From: Flavobacterium cerinum
Lineage (GTDB): Bacteria; Bacteroidota; Bacteroidia; Flavobacteriales; Flavobacteriaceae
Assembly: GCF_024496085.1 (NCBI RefSeq)
Contig: NZ_CP101751.1
Coordinates: 3,286,001-3,350,000 of the forward strand
Length of the DNA stretch: 64,000 bases
Direction: 5' to 3'
This document shows positions 19,151-26,038 of this stretch, in pieces (the stretch's first letter is position 1; each line of letters opens with the position of its first letter). The position numbers and the translations under genes are program-made. Below the pieces are notes generated by a model. It ran no database searches, was not told the DNA's origin, and saw only the letters and a list, made by a program, of their open reading frames with translations.

Positions 19151-19285
19151 ATCATCAAAAAATAAACTATACATATTTTAATTAACCTAGTCACACCTAT
19201 TTGCTATCATAAGTGTATGAATCCCTAATTTATACCGGAAAAAATTTGCATTTTGTTAGATTCTGTAACATACATTATCCCAATC

Positions 19286-19309
19286 ACGCGAATTTGGAAT
19301 CTCCGTCAG
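19286..19309. repeat. Degenerate REP-like element
   Basis: CACGCGAATTTGGAATCTCC resembles, with mismatches, the two hairpins at 22407-22464 (CGCGGATTTGCAATCCGTG type). Confidence 0.35.
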
Positions 19310-19340
19310 ACAAAATAGAACTTTAAATTCCAGTCTGTTG

Positions 19341-19880
19341 TTAGTTCGAGTAGTAACGAATAATCGATTGGTTTTTATTGATCTCAACAATAGTATTAGA
19401 AAGTAATTCAATACCTAAATCCGATTCATTATCAGAATAGTAGGCGGGAATTCTATTTTGCGTTTGCGTTTGTGCTTCTTCCCAGCAAGCTCCAAACCAA
19501 TTGTCATAAATACTACTTTTTTCTTCATTGTATTCTTCAATCATCTCCTCCCATTCTTCTGTATCGTCTTCCATTTCTTCAACCATATCCATTACCTCTT
19601 TCACCTTTGAAAAGTATTCTTTCAATTCATTTCTCAAAAAACTAATGTCTTCCGTAATGGTTAAACCTCTGGCATTGGAGCCAAAAAATACAACCGACAG
19701 CCACTCTCTACTATATTCAAAATTGAAAGTTGCTATATCGCCTTTCTCATAGGTAGGCAGCATCATAATAGCCGTTCCATTGAGTATTTGCACGAGCTCT
19801 TCAGTGATTTTTGGACGCAATACAGCTAGTGCTGCTTTTAACAATGTATTTAAATCTTTGAGTTCTTTTAGCTGTTCCAT
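19341..19880 (-). CDS. Hypothetical acidic protein, immunity-type neighbourhood
   Basis: A 179-residue soluble protein with a long acidic coiled-coil-like helix (MDMVEEMEDDTEEWEEMIEE) in the middle. A C-terminal part ends NQSIIRYYSN. I do not recognise the family. It is the third of three minus-strand genes separated by 12 and 118 bases. The other two resemble immunity proteins, so this may be one as well. No signal peptide. Function unknown. Confidence 0.6.
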   Translation of the reverse strand: MEQLKELKDLNTLLKAALAVLRPKITEELVQILNGTAIMMLPTYEKGDIATFNFEYSREWLSVVFFGSNARGLTITEDISFLRNELKEYFSKVKEVMDMVEEMEDDTEEWEEMIEEYNEEKSSIYDNWFGACWEEAQTQTQNRIPAYYSDNESDLGIELLSNTIVEINKNQSIIRYYSN

Positions 19881-19892
19881 TTTTTATCGGCT

Positions 19893-20408
19893 TTAATACA
19901 TCGGATATTTATCTGTCGGAATGAAATCAAATCCTTTCAAACCAAATTCAGTGATCTTATTTTTCAACGTTTCGCTAACAATTACGCTGTGTAGCATGTT
20001 TTTAATTGTAAAAATATCCTCCTGAATGGTTTCTTCTTTCAGGACTAATTTATCTACACCTCTTATCTTTTTATCACTCAGCATAAACAACTCGGATTTA
20101 TCATAGTCAACGCAATCAATTTCTTTATTAACTTTCATCAGGTAAATTTCCATCGATTCTTCCCATTTTATATGATACACCTTTACCGGTATAAACTCAA
20201 GGTTGGTAATGTTTAAAGACAGGAAAAAAGCTTTGGCTTTGGCAGAAATACCGTAACAACCAGAAATGAAATCGGTATCAAATTCGCCCTGATAATAGGT
20301 TTTCGGATAAGATTTCCCTTCCAGTGCCAATTCTAAATTACTATCTGCTTCCCAGCTTACATATTGATCCCCGGAATTGATGTTGTGTTTTATAAAATAG
20401 TATTGCAT
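19893..20408 (-). CDS. Imm11/DUF1629-like putative immunity protein
   Basis: A 171-residue protein. Its C-terminal half reads FTIKNMLHSVIVSETLKNKI followed by TEFGLKGFDFIP. I recognise this as the shape of the DUF1629/Imm11-type fold, in which a conserved 'vS..lK..ie..gltGi.f.p' ends the domain. The N-terminal part (YYFIKHNINSGDQYVSWEAD) also fits. Proteins of this kind neutralise toxins of contact-dependent or T6SS type. No toxin gene is adjacent here. Twelve bases upstream of the 179-residue gene on the same strand. Family call is moderate. Confidence 0.5.
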   Translation of the reverse strand: MQYYFIKHNINSGDQYVSWEADSNLELALEGKSYPKTYYQGEFDTDFISGCYGISAKAKAFFLSLNITNLEFIPVKVYHIKWEESMEIYLMKVNKEIDCVDYDKSELFMLSDKKIRGVDKLVLKEETIQEDIFTIKNMLHSVIVSETLKNKITEFGLKGFDFIPTDKYPMY

Positions 20409-20526
20409 TACTTTTTTGCTTTAATGATAAATGAATCACATAGAATTTACGTCAGTTCCCGAAAGTAAGAAAAATACTTATTTTAACAATTGCTTTATTC
20501 TTCACCTCAATTTAATTTCTTAAAAT

Positions 20527-21123
20527 CTAATGATGCATCTGTGCTAAAAATTCCAAATGAGTTTTGAAATCGAGTAATTCCATATTATTTACACTTCTAT
20601 TTCCTCCTAAAGCCAAAGCAAGTTTGTAGCCGGCACATTTGTCGTGTGGAATATGTTTAAATTTGTCCATTACAGCAAATTCTGTTTTTCCGTTACAATC
20701 CTCTTTCCAAAAATTTGAAGCTGGTAAATCCCACTCTATTAACACATTAAAACTAGTAGAAATAATATTCTTTTCTCCTGTATGTATATTTAGAAAAGCG
20801 ATATTCTTCCCGAAACTATATTCCTCCCACAGAAACAGACAACCGGTTGCAGTTCTTGCGAAAACTTGTGCTTTGTCGGATACTTCCGGAAAACGCCTTA
20901 CAATTTCATTGTATTCTTTTGGATTTAATAAGGTAAATAATCCATTTTTATAGGAACAAAATCCATGTGCTTTCCATATATCGGTAATGATATCCGTTAC
21001 GTCCTTGTCTGCCATTAAAACGCCTTCATATTCGAAAATCAAATCGGCATCCGCGAAAGCATAATTTTCTGATTGTTCCATAAATCCCATTAAGGATTGA
21101 TAGATAATTTCAAATTCTGTCAT
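20527..21123 (-). CDS. DUF1851 / Tdi1-like (GAD-like) immunity protein
   Basis: A 198-residue protein. The N-terminal segment IWKAHGFCSYKNGLFTLLNP is the GAD-like motif, a Tyr-Gly-Phe-like turn followed by Leu-x-Asn-Pro. AQVFARTATGCLFLWEE and the conserved YKLALALGGNRSVNNMEL then match the DUF1851 (Tdi1 C-terminal) half. In Agrobacterium, Tdi1 is the immunity protein for the T6SS DNase Tde1. Start ATG at 21123. First gene of the three-gene minus-strand run. Whether it guards against a T6SS toxin here is inference. Confidence 0.7.
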   Translation of the reverse strand: MTEFEIIYQSLMGFMEQSENYAFADADLIFEYEGVLMADKDVTDIITDIWKAHGFCSYKNGLFTLLNPKEYNEIVRRFPEVSDKAQVFARTATGCLFLWEEYSFGKNIAFLNIHTGEKNIISTSFNVLIEWDLPASNFWKEDCNGKTEFAVMDKFKHIPHDKCAGYKLALALGGNRSVNNMELLDFKTHLEFLAQMHH

Positions 21124-21500
21124 TCTATTTTTGTCTGGATTATTTTATGTTATACATCACTTTCAGAAATATAACGGAAAGTCTAATATCATTTTTAAGA
21201 AATGTAATTTTAATTAATTTTCCGGATATAACAACACGTAAAGCGATAATAAATAGGAAGAATTAGAAAGCAACCGGGAAAAGAAACTCTTCGAAAAGTG
21301 GAGACACTATCAAAAGTGATATCAATACGTTATTTGCATTTCCTTTTTCTGTACCTTAGTATAGGTAAACAACTTATAATCTGCATTTTGAATATAAGTC
21401 GATCGTTTTTGTTCCTTTATTCGTTACTAGTGCCCTATCCCAAATTAGTAGTAATCGAAATACGCCTTTCCAAAATAACTTAACCTTAAAAATCACTATC
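21124..21500. other. Intergenic region with divergent upstream sequences
   Basis: 377 bases between the divergent immunity-like run and the secreted protein at 21501. No gene seen. A near-consensus -7 element TACCTTAG is at 21352-21359 (plus strand), with TTTG fifteen bases before it, giving a leader of about 140 bases. Confidence 0.4.
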
Positions 21501-22352
21501 ATGAAAAACATTTCCCGAACTATTATTCTATCACTTTTAGCCCTTTGCGGACATTTTACGATATTATTCGGACAAACTTTAGAAAACAACACCCAAAATC
21601 TGGCTGTAATTTCATCGGCTCCTGTTAGTTATCGCGTAAATGTAAGCGGTAGTACTTTACATGGCTATTACAAAAAAGATTATAAATTAACAATCTATGG
21701 CGATTCCACGGCTATTGGTTATCGTGCCGATTGCGACAAAGATGATGATTGGTCGCATGCGAAAGTTCGCGGGACAACGCAATCTTCAAATAGCTTTGAA
21801 ACAACCTATGGATGTGTTTTTAATCCCCATAAATTATACGGAACGGTTTTACCGGGTAACGCTAAGGGGCAATATCATTATGACAATTTAAAAAAACTTG
21901 GCGTTGGGATTGGTGACTTAACAATGACATACAAACTCAACAGTAATAATAAGGTTATCGATTCAGTTGTAGGTGTCGTATTCGATAGAGGTCCGCATAA
22001 CCAACCCGGAGAATCAAGTGTCGCAGTCTGTAATAAATTCAAGCCATTGTTAGACAACAATCAATTTATTTATATTGTTTTTCCCAATACTGCTAAACAT
22101 ATTAAAAAAGTAATCGGAACCAAAGCTGATAACAAAACACTAAAGAGAAATCCCGAAAATGCTGACATTGACAAAGCGTATCTACTGATGTTGGCTGAAG
22201 AATCGGCAAGCCTTAGAAAGCAGCGAAAAGAAAACCTATTAAAAGAATTAAGCCAAATTCCGGTGAAGTCTAACTTCGATAATGCAACAGCCGAAGAAAA
22301 AGCAGCAGGAAAACTAAAACCTAAAAATAATGATCGTAACCTTAACGAGTAA
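21501..22352 (+). CDS. Secreted protein, GH75 (chitosanase)-like
   Basis: A 283-residue protein with a signal peptide (MKNISRTIILSLLALCGHFT, cleavage after LFGQ). The central region reads GDLTMTYKLNSNN, then VVGVVFDRGPHNQPGESSVAV. In GH75 fungal-type chitosanases a 'V.G.V.D.GP....GE.S.A' strand carries the catalytic Asp and, about a dozen residues later, the catalytic Glu. The Asp in FDRGP and the Glu in PGESS match that pattern. The C-terminal 80 residues are charged and helical, unlike the catalytic domain. The family call rests on this one motif and is tentative. Confidence 0.45.
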   Translation: MKNISRTIILSLLALCGHFTILFGQTLENNTQNLAVISSAPVSYRVNVSGSTLHGYYKKDYKLTIYGDSTAIGYRADCDKDDDWSHAKVRGTTQSSNSFETTYGCVFNPHKLYGTVLPGNAKGQYHYDNLKKLGVGIGDLTMTYKLNSNNKVIDSVVGVVFDRGPHNQPGESSVAVCNKFKPLLDNNQFIYIVFPNTAKHIKKVIGTKADNKTLKRNPENADIDKAYLLMLAEESASLRKQRKENLLKELSQIPVKSNFDNATAEEKAAGKLKPKNNDRNLNE

Positions 22353-22406
22353 GTCATGATCAAAATAGCATGCCAACTAGTTTTACATTTCCCGGTCACG
22401 CGATTG

Positions 22407-22464
22407 CGCGGATTTGCAATCCGTGTAAACAGAAATAACAGATCGCGTGGATTTGTAATCCGCG
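22407..22464. repeat. Pair of REP-like palindromes in inverted orientation
   Basis: Hairpin 1 (22407-22425) has arms CGCGGATT and AATCCGTG around a 3-nt loop. Hairpin 2 (22446-22464) is the near reverse complement of hairpin 1. About 20 bases separate them. This is the layout of a BIME-like REP pair, as mobilised by REP-associated tyrosine transposases. No transposase lies in the window. It may also act as the 3' end structure of the upstream gene. Confidence 0.6.
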
Positions 22465-22561
22465 TTATTACTATTTAAAGTAAATCCGTTTTAACAGCTT
22501 GTATCCTTTCCATTATTCTTCAAAATCAGGACATTTTTTAAAACAGGTGCAAAATATTCTT

Positions 22562-22569
22562 TAACTTTG
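22562..22569 (+). promoter_or_regulatory. -7 promoter element for fic
   Basis: TAACTTTG is an exact TAnnTTTG match. The TTG at its end opens the longest frame but is probably promoter, not a start codon. Confidence 0.6.
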
Positions 22570-22593
22570 ATACTATCAAATGATATTATCAAA

Positions 22594-23550
22594 TTGAAAT
22601 CTCCTTATTCAATTACAAATAAAACACTAATGCTTGTTACCGCTATTTCAGAAAAATTAGGGGAAATAAATGCTACCTATTTATATAAGCCGGCAACAGA
22701 ATTAAGAAAGAAAAACAGAATTAAAACGATTCAGTCTTCTTTAGAAATTGAAGGTAATACTTTGACCGAAGAACAGATTACTGCTTTGTTAGAGAATAAA
22801 AGAATTATTGCCCCGCAAAAAGACATTGTAGAAGTTCAGAATGCCATAAAAATCTATGAACAACTCAATCAGTTTAATCCTTATCAATTGAAAGCTTTAG
22901 AAAAAGCACATGCGGTTTTAATGAACGGATTGATTGATCATCCTGGAAAACTAAGAACAACCAATGTCGGCATTGTAAAAGGTTCGAAGGTAGAACATAT
23001 CACTCCCGGAGGAGCAATGGTAAAGGGTTTAATGAAAGACCTTTTTGAATATTTGAAAAAGGATACCGATTTAATTCTAATTAAAAGCTGTGTCTTTCAT
23101 TATGAATTTGAGTTTATTCATCCGTTTATTGATGGAAATGGTAGAATGGGCAGGCTATGGCAAACGCTTATTTTAATGCAAAAATATCCCGTTTTTGAAT
23201 ATTTACCCGTTGAATCCCTAATCAAGCAAAAACAAACCGAATATTACAACAAGTTATCCGAATCTGATAAAAAAGGGCATTCAACACCTTTTATTGAGTT
23301 TATGCTTGAAATCATATTAGAATCGTTAACCGGACTTTTACAATCGCAATCCGTTATTCTACATACGACGGATCGGATCGATTTATTTAAAGAGAAGATC
23401 GGCAAAATCAAATTTACCAGAAAAGATTATATGCAGCTTTTTAAAAATATATCGGCACCAACCGCAAGCCGAGATCTGAAATGGGCTGTTAATGAAGGTA
23501 TACTAACGAAATTCGGGGAATTAAGATTAACAGAATATCAATTTTTATAA
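22594..23550 (+). CDS. Fic family protein (putative AMPylator)
   Basis: About 319 residues. The active-site motif HPFIDGNGRMGR is complete (near residues 176-187), with the catalytic His and the anion-hole Gly-Asn-Gly. An N-terminal inhibitory helix SLEIEGNTL ([S/T]xxxE[G/N]) is present, making it a class II, self-inhibited Fic protein. A C-terminal winged-helix-like part ends the protein. Fic enzymes transfer AMP or related groups to protein hydroxyls. The start is uncertain: I prefer the TTG at 22594 because the N-terminal segment LKSPYSITNKTL looks conserved; the first in-frame ATG is at 22630. Two bases separate it from the metallophosphoesterase gene. Confidence 0.85.
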   Translation: MKSPYSITNKTLMLVTAISEKLGEINATYLYKPATELRKKNRIKTIQSSLEIEGNTLTEEQITALLENKRIIAPQKDIVEVQNAIKIYEQLNQFNPYQLKALEKAHAVLMNGLIDHPGKLRTTNVGIVKGSKVEHITPGGAMVKGLMKDLFEYLKKDTDLILIKSCVFHYEFEFIHPFIDGNGRMGRLWQTLILMQKYPVFEYLPVESLIKQKQTEYYNKLSESDKKGHSTPFIEFMLEIILESLTGLLQSQSVILHTTDRIDLFKEKIGKIKFTRKDYMQLFKNISAPTASRDLKWAVNEGILTKFGELRLTEYQFL

Positions 23551-23552
23551 CA

Positions 23553-24302
23553 ATGCAAGTACAAATCCTTAGTGATCTTCATTTAGAGTTCGGTAACCGG
23601 GCTGCTTTATCTTTTGACAAGGCTGATATTATTATTCTGGCCGGTGATACACATTTGGGAACAAAAGGTATCGAATGGGTTAAAAAACACATTCCGAATA
23701 AAACGGTTCTCTATCTTTTGGGCAATCACGAATATTATAAAGGTTCTTATCCGAAAACGCTACGAAAAATTCAGGAAGCAGCTCAGGATTCTACAATTCA
23801 GGTATTGGAAAACAGCTTTGTTGACATTGGTAATGTTCGTTTTCACGGTTGTACATTGTGGACTGATTTTTCAATTTTAGGTGATCCGATGCAATACGGT
23901 ATGATTTGTCAGAGTAAAATGAATGACTATAAATACATCAAACGGGATCCTTCCTACTCCAAAATAAGATCTGTTGATGTTTATGGTATTCATCAAAGAT
24001 CAAAAGCCTGGTTAAAAGAAAGTCTGACACAATCAGCTGGTTTAAAAAATATTGTGATAACACATCATGCGCCCAGTTTACAATCGATTCCGGAAGCTAA
24101 TCGAAAAGATCCGGTTACAGCGGCATACGCTTCTGACCTTGAAGATTTGATTTTAGACCATCAGCCCTTATACTGGATTCACGGACATATTCATACGCCT
24201 ACCCGCTATTGTATCGGAAAAACAGAAATCATTTGCAATCCGCATGGTTATCCGGATGATACTTATAATGGTTTTCACAACGAACTGATTCTTACTCTTT
24301 AA
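23553..24302 (+). CDS. Calcineurin-like metallophosphoesterase
   Basis: A 249-residue soluble protein with the ordered metal-binding motifs SDLHLE, GDTHLG, GNHEYY, THHAP and HGHIHTP. This is the standard dinuclear metallophosphoesterase core at normal length with no extra domain. Substrate not predictable; relatives act on phosphodiesters and dinucleotides. It starts two bases after the fic stop codon, so the two are co-translated. One possibility is that it acts on nucleotide products or modified substrates linked to Fic, but that is speculation. Confidence 0.87.
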   Translation: MQVQILSDLHLEFGNRAALSFDKADIIILAGDTHLGTKGIEWVKKHIPNKTVLYLLGNHEYYKGSYPKTLRKIQEAAQDSTIQVLENSFVDIGNVRFHGCTLWTDFSILGDPMQYGMICQSKMNDYKYIKRDPSYSKIRSVDVYGIHQRSKAWLKESLTQSAGLKNIVITHHAPSLQSIPEANRKDPVTAAYASDLEDLILDHQPLYWIHGHIHTPTRYCIGKTEIICNPHGYPDDTYNGFHNELILTL

Positions 24303-24325
24303 GCTTAGTTTGCGTTTTATTTAAA

Positions 24326-26038
24326 TCAGTTTCTTTTCTTTTTGGAGTTCCTGAATTTTATAATATCCCTACTTAATGACTTATTATTAGGATTAAAACC
24401 GACAAGCTCTGTAGTCATCCACGGGTTAATATCGATACATCCGGCAATAATTTCATACGCTATCGCTCTAACCGGTTCCTGAAGCGCATCATGTTTATCG
24501 AATTCTTTTTTGATCACACCTAAAAACTCCCAGTTTCTGTCGGCTTTCAATTCTTCTTTATAAAAGCGCTTTATCTCAACGGTCAGAAGCTCTTTGTCTT
24601 CTATATTAGAAAAGTAGTTACTCAAACAATCACCGGCACTGAGTTTCTGATGCCATCCTTCCAATAACATTGTTTGTCCTTTTAAAGGCTGATTCATTTT
24701 TTTACGATAAATCAGTGATGCGCGAACATACTGTTTCTTTTTTATATAATCATCCGCAACCATTTCATAATAGCGATTTGCTTCTTTTTCCTGTTTTAGC
24801 AAAGCATACAAATCCGCTACTTTTTCCATTTCACCCAATTCTTTATAAATTTCTATTGCCTGTTTATATAGTTTCCCTTTTTCAAAACAATCAGCTGCCC
24901 GAGGTTTGTCTTTGCAATGTTTCAGATAGATTGCACCGGCTTCACCATAATAACCACCATCTTCCAAAACCTGAGCTGCTTTGAAATGGTTCTTCAATAA
25001 TTGCAAATAAATTCCGGCTGCTTTTTTATATTCTTTACGCTTGATATGTTCCTCTGCCAGCTTCTCATATCGGTTTCTTAAAATCTCAAATTTGTCATTC
25101 GAAATAACCACATTTCCTCCGAAATTGTCATTGTTAGTTTCATTTTTTCCTAAAAAAGAATAAATAAACCGTGCCAGTAGAATAATAAAAAAAATAAAAA
25201 AGGTATTACTTCCTGCTTCACTTTCACCGGAAAAAAGTCCTATAATTAGCAATAAACCAACAATCGCTCCTAACAGGTATAAAAATTTACGAACATCCGG
25301 ATCCATTTTAAACGTGCTTCCGATACCTTTACGAAATACATAACTTCCATTTCCGATACCCCTTCCACTTCCCGTTATATCGATCGGAATTCCAAGTGAT
25401 AGCGCCTGATCCGGATGTTTCTCCAAATAGGCCAGTAGCTTATCGATTTCCCGTTGATTCCCTTTCATGATTTTATCCATATTAAAGGGCACATTTTTAG
25501 CATCAGGAGTTCCCGCCTGCTCTTCAATAGCTTCTGCCAGTTTTTCCTGATCCGTTTCAATACTATACGAACGAATTGTTTTAGGAATTAATACACCACC
25601 AGAAGGTTTATTCATAACAACAGTGGCTTCTTTCGGCATTTCCAAAAGCAAATTCCAGTCAACTTCCTGATCAAGTTCGATAAGGCCAATTTCCGGATGC
25701 ATAACATAACCATCGGCACTGAATTGCTTTGTCCATTCGGCTTCAATTAACTCCGGAAAGACAATCGCGTTTTCCGGAATAAACAGCTTATTGTGTACAC
25801 ATTGCATATGACTGTTTTTTCCGATATCAGTCATTTTTACATTTTGTTGCGGTACCACCAAACAGCCGAATAATTCATTCGGTTTTTTACCCGGTAACGG
25901 ATAGATACGCGTATTTTCCGGTTTAATTCCCAGAGTATAATAGATTTCCTGAAGCCATAGTTCCGCATCAGAACCTTTGATCAGTATTCCTTGCTTCGGA
26001 TAACAGTTTTTATGAAACGGTTTTAACTTAAACTCCAT
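24326..26038 (-). CDS. bpX6-like/TPR component of a MoxR-vWA-bpX ternary system
   Basis: A 570-residue protein. The N-terminal 170 residues are beta-rich, with phrases such as FGCLVVPQQN and MHPEIGLIELDQEVDW. I associate these with the bpX6-type domain of MoxR-vWA-beta-propeller systems. One or two membrane helices lie around residues 253-297 (FLYLLGAIVGLLLIIGLFSG). The region after 310 has TPR-like repeats (YEKLAEEHIKRKEYKKAAGI, with similar units following). It overlaps the vWA gene by 11 bases and is the last gene of the operon. The membrane anchor suggests it positions the complex at the inner membrane. Domain name is from memory; treat as likely, not proven. Confidence 0.6.
   Translation of the reverse strand: MEFKLKPFHKNCYPKQGILIKGSDAELWLQEIYYTLGIKPENTRIYPLPGKKPNELFGCLVVPQQNVKMTDIGKNSHMQCVHNKLFIPENAIVFPELIEAEWTKQFSADGYVMHPEIGLIELDQEVDWNLLLEMPKEATVVMNKPSGGVLIPKTIRSYSIETDQEKLAEAIEEQAGTPDAKNVPFNMDKIMKGNQREIDKLLAYLEKHPDQALSLGIPIDITGSGRGIGNGSYVFRKGIGSTFKMDPDVRKFLYLLGAIVGLLLIIGLFSGESEAGSNTFFIFFIILLARFIYSFLGKNETNNDNFGGNVVISNDKFEILRNRYEKLAEEHIKRKEYKKAAGIYLQLLKNHFKAAQVLEDGGYYGEAGAIYLKHCKDKPRAADCFEKGKLYKQAIEIYKELGEMEKVADLYALLKQEKEANRYYEMVADDYIKKKQYVRASLIYRKKMNQPLKGQTMLLEGWHQKLSAGDCLSNYFSNIEDKELLTVEIKRFYKEELKADRNWEFLGVIKKEFDKHDALQEPVRAIAYEIIAGCIDINPWMTTELVGFNPNNKSLSRDIIKFRNSKKKRN

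Noticed and set aside
21298..21483. 61-codon hydrophobic ORF upstream of the secreted protein
   Set aside because: No start context, AT-driven composition, and it overlaps the likely promoter of the next gene.
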